Shown here: piece after piece, positions 25,033-31,949 of the stretch
How the letters are laid out: each line of letters opens with the position of its first letter
Numbering within the stretch: position 1 is the stretch's first letter
DNA from: Betaproteobacteria bacterium
GTDB taxonomy: Bacteria; Pseudomonadota; Gammaproteobacteria; Burkholderiales; SG8-39
DNA length: 39,092 nt
Reading direction: 5' to 3'
NCBI GenBank assembly: GCA_016177575.1
Contig: JACOVA010000120.1
Location: 1-39,092 of the forward strand
Program-made: the position numbers and the translations under genes
The notes under the pieces: generated by a model
Databases searched by the model: none
Told to the model about the DNA's origin: nothing
Seen by the model: the letters and a program-made list of their open reading frames with translations, nothing else

Positions 25033-27359
25033 CGCTTGAAGGCGCCCGCGAAGGTGACCGCCGGCGCCGGCGAAAAGAGGTTGCCGGCCACCGCGAGCCC
25101 CCCTGCCGCCGGCCCGACCAGGAAGGCGGCGCCGCTTCCCGAAGCCGCGGACGAAACGGAGCAGGCTCCGCCGGTGCAGGTGCCCTGCAGGTTCATGTTG
25201 CCGAAGACCACGTCGCCACCGGAATTGGTGCAGCCCGCCACGCACGTACCGATGTTGTAGCTTACGCCGCCGACCAAAAACTGGAGCGGCGAAGCGACCG
25301 AAATGGATTGAGTCGCGCCGAAATTCACCTGGAACGCGCCCGAGGTCAGCGGTCCGCCCACGACGCCCGTGTTCGTCACGACGTTCGGTCCCCCGGCGAG
25401 GTTGTAGACGAACGATCCGCTGGTAGGGACGGTGGTGTTGGCATTTCCGACGACGAACGGCACGCCTGAGTTCACCGTTACGACACCATAGGTGGGGTCG
25501 GTAATCTGTCCGCCTTGCCAGCGGCCCCAGTTCATGATGCCGCCGTCCACCAGCGAGGCGCTTCCGGTCTCTACGATCGAGCCCGTGCCGAGGCTGCCTT
25601 GCGGTACCCCGCTCAGCAGCGTGTTGAACGAGATCGGCTGGTTGGATGAGTTGTAGACCGTGTTGGAGGTCGCCAGGCTCCAGGTTCCGGCGAGCGAGGG
25701 CGAGTCGTGCGACCAGGCCACCTGGCCGGCGAGCGGCCCGGTCGGCGCCGGGCCGGGCGTGAAGGTGTTCACCGTATACGCATTGAGGAAGGCGACGTCG
25801 CCAGCTTGCGTGCCGAAGACGACGCCGGGAACTACCGCGAACTCATAACCCTGCGTCCCGGTAAAGCCTACGTCGAAGAAGCCGCCCGGATTGCTCGAAA
25901 TGCACCCGCTGCCCGAGCAGGTGCCGCTCAGGACGCCGATGAAGTCGCCGCCGTCGCTGGTGGAGAGAAAGGTCGAGGCGTGCACCCCGGTTCCGCTGAC
26001 CGAGAAAGTCGCGGATCCCGTGTTCGAGCCGGAAACGAGCACCGTCGGAAAGCTCATTCCGAGCGCGTAGTTCGCGGTGAGCTGCGTGAAGTTGATCGTC
26101 AGGCTCGAGCTGGTGATGCTGCCGACGTTGCCGCCCGCGTCCACCGGCTTCGGGCCGCCGGCATAGTTGTACGTGGCGTTGCCTCCCACCGTGCCGACGA
26201 AGTTGTTGTCCTGCTGCAGTCCGCTTGCCGTGCCGAACAGCACCGGTACGCCGCTCAGCGTCGGGCCCTCGAAGATGGTCACCTGCGTATTGCCCGTCCA
26301 CCTTCCCCACGCGAACGTCTGCCCGTTCTCCAGGAGCAGGCCGCCCGTATCGGTGATCGTTCCGCCGGCGAGCGAGCCCGAGGGATACGTGCCCAGAGTC
26401 CCGTACGAGAGCAGATGGTTCTGGCCGTTGAAAGTCGCGGTGGTCACGTCGTCGTCGAAGATCACGTCGCCGAACGGCTGGCTCGGCGCAAGCGGATACA
26501 CGGCGACGAAGCCGTTCGCCGGCGGCAGCACCACCGGCGTGCCCGTCGGATTCAGCTCCTGCGTGATTCGATACGGTTCCGTGATCACCGGGGTCGTCAC
26601 GGCGACGTCGGTCGTCGTCGCCGGCCGGCTTTCGGCGGCTGCGCCGCTCGAGCCGCCCGCCTGCTCGTCGCCCGTGCCGCTGCCGCCCTGCTGGGCCGCC
26701 TGCGCCTTGCCCTGCGGGCGCACGGCGACGAACGAAGGCGGCTGCAGCAGCGGCTGCGGACGCGAATTGACGTCGGGCACGTGGAAATGCTGGTTGATAC
26801 CGAACACGTGCTCGCCGGTGTTGTTGTCGAGCGTGACCTGGTTGGTGCCCGAGGACATGCCGAGCACCGTGCCGTACAGGCCGTCCTTCACGCCCGCGCC
26901 GCAGTCGCCCCGGCAGTCGCGCACCGCGTAGTCGGTGCCGCGGATGCCGATGGTCGCGGTCTCGGCGCGCACCTTGTAGTTGTCGTGCTGCGTCCGGCCG
27001 ATCAGGCCGGTGACGGCGCGGAAGCCGCCGCGCACCAGGCGGAAGAAGCCGCGCTCGCTGCCGTCTTCCTTGCCGGTGAAGCGGTACTCCTCGATCGCGA
27101 ACTCGCTGTTCTCGCGCAGCGAGATCAGCCCCTCGTCGGCGAAGCGCACCTGCAGCGAGCTGGCCGCGCCCGTGCGCAGCACGTCCTTCGCTTCGATCGT
27201 CGAATTGAACGCCAGGCGCACCTGCTTGCCGTCGCGCACGGCGAACGTATCTCCGGCGGCGAGCAGCACGCGGCCCACCGTCTCCGCATGCGCCAGCATC
27301 GCGCCGGCGGCGAGGCTGGCTCCGAGAACCCAGCGCAGAACCGAATTGCGCACGGCCAT
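25029..27359 (-). CDS. Large secreted FecR-domain protein with duplicated beta-rich C-terminal domain
   Basis: A 776-residue exported protein. A Sec signal (about 1-25, ending AHA) precedes a FecR domain: GRVLLAAGDTFAVRDGKQ, LRTGAASSLQVRFADEGLIS and RAETATIGIRGTDYAVRD (about 27-200). A low-complexity Gln/Gly/Ala/Ser/Pro linker (about 200-280) leads to two copies of a beta-rich domain of about 240 residues (about 282-515 and 542-776). Both copies carry GSLxxGxIxxTG, WGRW (351-354, 611-614), YNxAGGP (near 398, 652) and a later Gly/Ser-rich strand region ending PGVVFG or AGAFKR. The layout resembles the beta-barrel lobe of TbpB-like Slam passengers. There is no lipobox, transmembrane helix or sigma-factor partner, so it is unlikely to be a FecR anti-sigma regulator. 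GGGGGA precedes the ATG. It lies ten bases after the TPR-barrel gene. Confidence 0.85.
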   Translation of the reverse strand: MAVRNSVLRWVLGASLAAGAMLAHAETVGRVLLAAGDTFAVRDGKQVRLAFNSTIEAKDVLRTGAASSLQVRFADEGLISLRENSEFAIEEYRFTGKEDGSERGFFRLVRGGFRAVTGLIGRTQHDNYKVRAETATIGIRGTDYAVRDCRGDCGAGVKDGLYGTVLGMSSGTNQVTLDNNTGEHVFGINQHFHVPDVNSRPQPLLQPPSFVAVRPQGKAQAAQQGGSGTGDEQAGGSSGAAAESRPATTTDVAVTTPVITEPYRITQELNPTGTPVVLPPANGFVAVYPLAPSQPFGDVIFDDDVTTATFNGQNHLLSYGTLGTYPSGSLAGGTITDTGGLLLENGQTFAWGRWTGNTQVTIFEGPTLSGVPVLFGTASGLQQDNNFVGTVGGNATYNYAGGPKPVDAGGNVGSITSSSLTINFTQLTANYALGMSFPTVLVSGSNTGSATFSVSGTGVHASTFLSTSDGGDFIGVLSGTCSGSGCISSNPGGFFDVGFTGTQGYEFAVVPGVVFGTQAGDVAFLNAYTVNTFTPGPAPTGPLAGQVAWSHDSPSLAGTWSLATSNTVYNSSNQPISFNTLLSGVPQGSLGTGSIVETGSASLVDGGIMNWGRWQGGQITDPTYGVVTVNSGVPFVVGNANTTVPTSGSFVYNLAGGPNVVTNTGVVGGPLTSGAFQVNFGATQSISVASPLQFLVGGVSYNIGTCVAGCTNSGGDVVFGNMNLQGTCTGGACSVSSAASGSGAAFLVGPAAGGLAVAGNLFSPAPAVTFAGAFKR

Positions 27360-27369
27360 GGAATCCCCC

Positions 27370-28677
27370 TTACTTGAACTCGTAGCGCAGCTTGAGCATG
27401 AACAGGTGGCGGTCTGACTCGTATAGCGCAATGTTGGACTTGTTGTCTGTGAACTGGTACTCGCCGCGCACGCTCCAGTTGCGCGTCAGCGCATAGCTCA
27501 CGAACGCGTCCAGGCCGTAATAGCTGTCCTTGCGCACCACGCCCAGCAGCGGGTCGGGGCCATCGTACTTGCTCGACTGGTAGGTCGCCCCCGCCGAGAG
27601 CGACCAGCGTGGGGCGGGCGTCGTCGCGAGCGCGGCGCGCCCGCCGTAGAACCTGCGCCCGAGGTCGGGACGGCTCTGCTGGTTGCGCTCCTCGCCGATG
27701 CTTGCCTGCAGGGTCATGAGGGGCTGCCATTTGCCGATGAATGCCCGGCGGTACCCCGCGCCCAGCGCCAGCAGATCGGCGTTGCGCGGCCGGTTCGCGC
27801 CCGGGTAGTCGAGCCTTGCGACCTGCACGTAGCCATTGAGCATTTGCAGTTCGTCGAGCTGGTGGCTGACTTCGCCCGTGGCGCCCGCGACCTTGCGGAA
27901 GGTATCGTTTTCCAGTGCGAGCTCGCCGTACGTGCCGGTGAGCCGGAACAGGTTCCTGTCTCTGAGGTAGCTCACGCCACCCGCAAGATTGACGTTGGTC
28001 TGGTCGAACGCGCTGTCGTGCCGGTTGAATTTGCCGTCGGCGCTCGCGCTGCCGAACAGCGCCACGCCCGGCACGACGGGGTAGCTGACGTTGCCGCCCG
28101 CGGCGAAATAGCTGAACGTGTCGCCGGTCTTCACGCCGCTCAGCAGCGTGACGGGACCGAACACCGGCAGATTGATGTTGGCCGAGCCGACGCCGCCGTT
28201 GACGTTCGAGTCGGTGCCGACCCCGGCCTCGGCGTAGAAGCCCGCGGTGGTCCGGTAGCGCGACTCGCGCGCGCGGATCGAATCCATGAAGCGCTGGATG
28301 TTCGCCTCGACATCCGCGGGCGGGCTGGTCTTGCGTACCGCGTCGAATTCCTCGCGCGCGCGCGCATCGTCGCCGAGCACGAAATACCCCCGCGCGAGCT
28401 CCAGGCGCGCCTGCCGGTTGTCGGGAAAGTTCGCGATGTAGCGCTCGAGCGCGAGCACGCCCTCGCCGGCGTGGCCGGCGTCGATCGCCGCGACGCCGAA
28501 ATAGAAATCGAACGCCGGATTGCCGAGCTGGTCGGGATGCTGCCGGCCGAGGGCGTAGGCCTCGGCGGCCTTGCCCTGGTCGAGGAGCGCCTTCAAATCG
28601 TCGGCGGGCGCGGCCTGCGCCGGGAGTGAAATCGCCGCAGCGAGCGCGGTCGCGGCGAGCAAGCGGAGAGTCTGCAT
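27370..28677 (-). CDS. TPR plus outer-membrane beta-barrel protein (Slam/DUF560-like)
   Basis: A 435-residue exported protein with a signal peptide (to about residue 22, LPAQA). Helical TPR-like repeats cover about 24-135 (AYALGRQHPDQLGNPAFDFYFGVAAIDAG, RLELARGYFVLGDDARAREEF). The remainder is a series of alternating amphipathic strands that ends in LRYEFK, as outer-membrane barrels do. This layout matches the surface lipoprotein assembly modifier (Slam) family, whose members move specific proteins to the cell surface, although it is shorter than classical Slams. The neighbouring FecR-domain protein, ten bases downstream, is the obvious candidate passenger. A plain TPR-containing porin is the alternative. 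The ATG is three bases from the cytochrome c stop. Confidence 0.8.
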   Translation of the reverse strand: MQTLRLLAATALAAAISLPAQAAPADDLKALLDQGKAAEAYALGRQHPDQLGNPAFDFYFGVAAIDAGHAGEGVLALERYIANFPDNRQARLELARGYFVLGDDARAREEFDAVRKTSPPADVEANIQRFMDSIRARESRYRTTAGFYAEAGVGTDSNVNGGVGSANINLPVFGPVTLLSGVKTGDTFSYFAAGGNVSYPVVPGVALFGSASADGKFNRHDSAFDQTNVNLAGGVSYLRDRNLFRLTGTYGELALENDTFRKVAGATGEVSHQLDELQMLNGYVQVARLDYPGANRPRNADLLALGAGYRRAFIGKWQPLMTLQASIGEERNQQSRPDLGRRFYGGRAALATTPAPRWSLSAGATYQSSKYDGPDPLLGVVRKDSYYGLDAFVSYALTRNWSVRGEYQFTDNKSNIALYESDRHLFMLKLRYEFK

Positions 28678-28680
28678 TTT

Positions 28681-29013
28681 TCAGCGCTGGAAGTGCAGGC
28701 TCGACTTCTGGGCCGAGAACCACGCGGCCAGGTCTTCGATCTCCTTTTTCGACAGCGGGTCGGCGAAAGCCTTCATGATCGGGTTGGCGCGCTTGCCCGA
28801 CTTGTAGTCCGAGAGCGCCTTGACCAGGTAGTCGTAGTACTGCCCCGCCAGGATCGGCTGCTCGGGCCCGCTCGGCTTGGCGCCGTCGGCGCCGTGGCAT
28901 GCAGCGCAGACCTGCGTTGCCTTCGCCTTGCCGTTTTCAGGATTGCCTCTTGCATCAACCGCCGTAGCAACGGCAAGCGAGACGATAGCGAGACCCAGAA
29001 CAAGAAGTCTCAC
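28681..29013 (-). CDS. Monohaem c-type cytochrome
   Basis: A 110-residue exported class I cytochrome c. A signal peptide precedes the haem motif Cys36-Ala-Ala-Cys39-His40, and the axial Met is Met80 (ANPIMKAFADPLS). The closing helix EIEDLAAWFSAQ is typical of the cytochrome c4/c5 half-domain. The GTG start at 29013 overlaps the stop of the upstream cytochrome gene (GTGA) and has GGAGG seven bases upstream. Two single-haem halves side by side look like a cytochrome c4 split into two genes, or a duplication. It is followed after three bases by the TPR-barrel gene. Confidence 0.93.
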   Translation of the reverse strand: MRLLVLGLAIVSLAVATAVDARGNPENGKAKATQVCAACHGADGAKPSGPEQPILAGQYYDYLVKALSDYKSGKRANPIMKAFADPLSKKEIEDLAAWFSAQKSSLHFQR

Positions 29014-29351
29014 TTGCGACCTCCGGAGTAGTAGGCCGCGAGGTCGAGGATGTCCTTGTCCGAGAGGCTGGCCGCGATGCCGCGCATCGACGGGTGGCTG
29101 CGCTGGCCGGACTTGTAGGCGTGCAGCGCGGCGGCGATGTAGGCCGCCTGCTGCCCGCCGAGCATCGGCACGTGGTAGACCTGGGGATAGGCGGTCTTGT
29201 AGCCCGGAATTCCGTGGCAGCCTTCGCACATCGCGATCCGGTTGTGCGCTTTCTTCGGGTCGCCCACGTACGCGGGCTGTTGCGCAAGCGCGGCGCCGGC
29301 CGATACCGCGAGCAGGATTGCGGCGAGGCATTTAAGCGAGCGGCTTTGCAT
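29010..29351 (-). CDS. Monohaem c-type cytochrome
   Basis: A 113-residue exported cytochrome c, first gene of this minus-strand operon. Its signal peptide is MQSRSLKCLAAILLAVSAGA plus ALA, the haem motif is Cys42-Glu-Gly-Cys45-His46, and the probable axial Met is Met89 (HPSMRGIAASLSD). The family resembles the N-terminal half of cytochrome c4. The segment VPMLGGQQAAYIAAALHAYKSG is close to the matching part of the next cytochrome (QPILAGQYYDYLVKALSDYKSG), so the two genes probably arose by duplication. The start faces the MoxR gene across a 63-base divergent promoter region. Confidence 0.93.
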   Translation of the reverse strand: MQSRSLKCLAAILLAVSAGAALAQQPAYVGDPKKAHNRIAMCEGCHGIPGYKTAYPQVYHVPMLGGQQAAYIAAALHAYKSGQRSHPSMRGIAASLSDKDILDLAAYYSGGRK

Positions 29352-29383
29352 TCTGATTTCGCCGTGGGCCGGAAGACCGGGCG

Positions 29384-29391
29384 ATTATAAT
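29384..29391. promoter_or_regulatory. Shared -10 box for divergent promoters (cytochrome operon and moxR operon)
   Basis: ATTATAAT contains a perfect TATAAT on the plus strand (29386-29391) and another on the minus strand (29389-29384). The predicted starts are about 17 bases before the moxR ATG and about 26 bases before the cytochrome ATG. No good -35 boxes are visible in either direction, so activator dependence is possible. Confidence 0.45.
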
Positions 29392-29414
29392 GCGATTTTG
29401 GCCAAAGGACCCCG

Positions 29415-30260
29415 ATGCGCTTCACCGGCTCCGCCGAATACGTCTCCACCGACGACCTGACGCTCGCGGTCAACGCCGCCATCACGCTGCAGCGGCCGCT
29501 GCTCGTCAAGGGCGAGCCGGGCACCGGCAAGACCATGCTCGCGGTCCAGGTCGCCAAGTCGCTCGGCGTGCCGCTGCTCGAGTGGCACATCAAGTCGACC
29601 ACCAAGGCGCAGCAGGGCCTGTACGAGTACGACGCGGTCTCGCGCCTGCGCGACTCGCAGCTCGGCGATGCTCGCGTGCACGACATCCACAACTACATCG
29701 TCAAGGGCATGCTGTGGCAGGCGCTCACCGCCGACTCGCCGGTGGTGCTGCTGATCGACGAGGTGGACAAGGCCGACATCGAGTTCCCCAACGACCTGCT
29801 GCGCGAGCTCGACCGGATGGAGTTCTACGTCTACGAGACGCGGGAGTTGATCCGGGCGAAGCACCGGCCGATCGTGTTCATCACCTCCAACAACGAGAAG
29901 GAGCTGCCCGACGCGTTCCTGCGGCGCTGCTTCTTCCACTACATCCGCTTCCCGGACAAGGAGACGATGGAGAAGATCGTCGGCGTGCACTACCCGCACC
30001 TGAAGAAGTCGCTGCTGCGCGAGGCGATGGAGGTGTTCTTCGAGGTGCGCGAGGTGCCCGGGCTGAAGAAGAAGCCCTCGACCTCGGAGCTGCTCGACTG
30101 GCTCAAGCTCCTGCTCGCCGAGGACATCCCGCCCGATGCGCTGCGCTCCAAGGACCGCAAGACCATCATTCCGCCGCTGCACGGCGCGCTGCTCAAGAAC
30201 GAGCAGGACGTGCACCTGTTCGAGCGCCTCGTGTTCATGACGCGCGCCAAGGGAGGCTAG
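29415..30260 (+). CDS. MoxR-family AAA+ ATPase
   Basis: A 281-residue AAA+ ATPase of the MoxR group, which works with VWA-domain partners to insert cofactors or activate protein complexes. Walker A is GEPGTGKT (33-40), Walker B is VVLLIDEVDKA (Asp115-Glu116), sensor 1 is VFITSNNEKELPDAFLRRC with the arginine finger region, followed by the lid with FFHYIRFPDKETM. AAAGGA precedes the ATG by a normal spacing. The VWA partner is encoded two genes downstream; the divergent cytochrome operon may contain a client, but that is inference. Confidence 0.95.
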   Translation: MRFTGSAEYVSTDDLTLAVNAAITLQRPLLVKGEPGTGKTMLAVQVAKSLGVPLLEWHIKSTTKAQQGLYEYDAVSRLRDSQLGDARVHDIHNYIVKGMLWQALTADSPVVLLIDEVDKADIEFPNDLLRELDRMEFYVYETRELIRAKHRPIVFITSNNEKELPDAFLRRCFFHYIRFPDKETMEKIVGVHYPHLKKSLLREAMEVFFEVREVPGLKKKPSTSELLDWLKLLLAEDIPPDALRSKDRKTIIPPLHGALLKNEQDVHLFERLVFMTRAKGG

Positions 30261-30276
30261 CGGGACCCGCGTCATC

Positions 30277-30750
30277 GTGAAACCATTGCGCGCCCTTGCC
30301 TGCCTGCTGCTGCTGACCGCGCCGGCCCTCGCGGCCGCGGACCTGGAGGCCGGCGCCGAGGCGGCGCGCGCCGGCGACTACCAGACGGCGCTGCGCCAGT
30401 GGCGGCCGCTCGCCGAGCGCGGCGACCGCGACGCGCAGTTCAATATCGGCCTGCTGTACGAGAACGGGCTCGGCGTCGCGCGCGACGACGCGGAGGCGCT
30501 CGCCTGGTACCGGCGCGCCGCCGAGCTGGGCGATGCCGGGGCGCAGTACAACGTCGGTCTTTTCTACGCCTACGGCCGCGGCGTGGCCCCGAGCGACGTG
30601 CAGGCCTACGCCTGGCTCACGGTGGCGCAGGAGAACGGCGCCAGGCGCGGCGGCATGCTCGAAGCGCTGACGAAGCACATGAGCGCCGCGAGCATCGCGC
30701 AGGCCAGGCGCCTGGTCGACGAAGTGCGCCGCAGCTGCAAGGTCGATTGA
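30277..30750 (+). CDS. Exported Sel1-repeat protein
   Basis: A 157-residue protein with a signal peptide (MKPLRALACLLLLTAPALAA) and Sel1-type helical repeats (RGDRDAQFNIGLLYENGLGV, LGDAGAQYNVGLFYAYGRGV, then AYAWLTVAQENGARRG). Such repeats mediate protein-protein contacts; a periplasmic scaffold is likely. The start is GTG at 30277, chosen because it gives the signal peptide. The gene lies between moxR and the VWA gene with small gaps (16 and 5 bases), so it is part of that operon, though its export puts it on the other side of the membrane from both. Confidence 0.85.
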   Translation: MKPLRALACLLLLTAPALAAADLEAGAEAARAGDYQTALRQWRPLAERGDRDAQFNIGLLYENGLGVARDDAEALAWYRRAAELGDAGAQYNVGLFYAYGRGVAPSDVQAYAWLTVAQENGARRGGMLEALTKHMSAASIAQARRLVDEVRRSCKVD

Positions 30751-30755
30751 GCGCG

Positions 30756-31928
30756 ATGCTGATCGACTTCTTCCTCAAGCTGAAGAGCCACAAGCTCCCG
30801 GTCTCCATCAAGGAGTACCTGACGCTGCTCGAGGCCATGGGCAAGGGCGTGATCGGGCCGTCGGTGAACGACTTCTACTACCTGTCGCGCACCGCGCTGG
30901 TGAAGGACGAGGCCAACTTCGACAAGTTCGACCGCGCCTTCGCCGAATTCTGGGACGGCGTCGAGACCATTCCCGGCATCGAGGCGCAGATCCCGCTCGA
31001 GTGGCTGCTCAAGCAGGTCGAGCTGACGCTGTCGGAGGAGGAGAAGCAGCAGATCGCGGCGCTCGGCGGCTGGGAAAAGCTGATGGAGACGCTGAAAAAG
31101 CGGCTCGAAGAGCAGAAAGGGCGCCACCAGGGCGGCTCGAAGTGGATCGGCACCGGCGGCACCTCGCCCTTCGGCGCCTACGGCTACAACCCCGAGGGCA
31201 TCCGCATCGGCCAGGACCGCAGCCGCAACCGCAGCGCGGTCAAGGTCTGGGACCAGCGCGAGTACCGCAACCTCGACGCTTCGGTCGAGCTCGGGACGAG
31301 GAATATCAAGGTCGCCTTGCGCAGGCTGCGCAAATTCGCCCGCGAAGGCGCGCCGGACGAGTTCGACCTGGACAACACCATCCAGAGCACGGCGAAGAAG
31401 GCCTACCTCGACATCCACATGCGGCCCGAGCGCCGCAACGCCATCAAGGTGCTCATGTTCATGGACATCGGCGGCACCATGGACGACCACATCAAGCTGG
31501 CCGAGGAGCTGTTCTCGGCCTCCAAGACCGAGTTCAAGCACCTCGAGTTCTACTACTTCCACAACTGCCTGTACGACTTCGTCTGGAAGGACAACCGGCG
31601 GCGCCATTCCGAGCGCACCCGCACCTGGGAGCTGCTGCACAAGTACGGCCACGACTACAAGGTGATCTTCGTAGGGGATGCCACCATGAGCCCCTACGAG
31701 ATCCTGCAGCCGGGCGGCTCGGTCGAGTACTTCAACGAGGAGGCCGGCGCAGTGTGGGTGAAGCGCGTCACCGACGTATACGCGAAATGCGTCTGGCTCA
31801 ACCCCGAGCCCGAGGAGATCTGGCCCTACCGGCAGTCGATCCAGATCCTCAAGGAGCTGATGGGCAACCGCATGTACCCGACCACGCTCGAGGGCCTCGA
31901 GCGGGCGATGCGGGTGCTGGCGAAATAG
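30756..31928 (+). CDS. CoxE-like VWA-domain protein
   Basis: A 390-residue cytoplasmic protein of the VWA containing CoxE family, the usual partner of MoxR ATPases. An N-terminal helical region (about 1-120) begins MLIDFFLKLKSHKLPVSIKE. A conserved linker with GTGGTSPFGAYGYNPEGIR follows, then the VWA domain from about 228. The metal-ion site is altered: Asp237-Ile-Gly-Gly-Thr241 replaces the usual DxSxS, as I recall is common in this subfamily. A later motif is VIFVGDATMSPYEIL (Asp308, Thr310), likely part of the same site. It probably acts with MoxR as a maturation chaperone. Confidence 0.92.
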   Translation: MLIDFFLKLKSHKLPVSIKEYLTLLEAMGKGVIGPSVNDFYYLSRTALVKDEANFDKFDRAFAEFWDGVETIPGIEAQIPLEWLLKQVELTLSEEEKQQIAALGGWEKLMETLKKRLEEQKGRHQGGSKWIGTGGTSPFGAYGYNPEGIRIGQDRSRNRSAVKVWDQREYRNLDASVELGTRNIKVALRRLRKFAREGAPDEFDLDNTIQSTAKKAYLDIHMRPERRNAIKVLMFMDIGGTMDDHIKLAEELFSASKTEFKHLEFYYFHNCLYDFVWKDNRRRHSERTRTWELLHKYGHDYKVIFVGDATMSPYEILQPGGSVEYFNEEAGAVWVKRVTDVYAKCVWLNPEPEEIWPYRQSIQILKELMGNRMYPTTLEGLERAMRVLAK

Positions 31929-31949
31929 CGGGCTGCGGCCCCTCCCCGC

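Noticed and set aside
25029-27359. FecR-type anti-sigma regulator of iron uptake
   Set aside because: No ECF sigma factor or TonB receptor is nearby, there is no transmembrane helix after the signal peptide, and the C-terminal half is a large secreted beta region.
25707-27377. A 556-codon plus-strand frame opposite the FecR-domain gene
   Set aside because: Arg/Ala/His-rich without motifs. The minus-strand product has a signal peptide, FecR domain and internal repeat, so this is a shadow.
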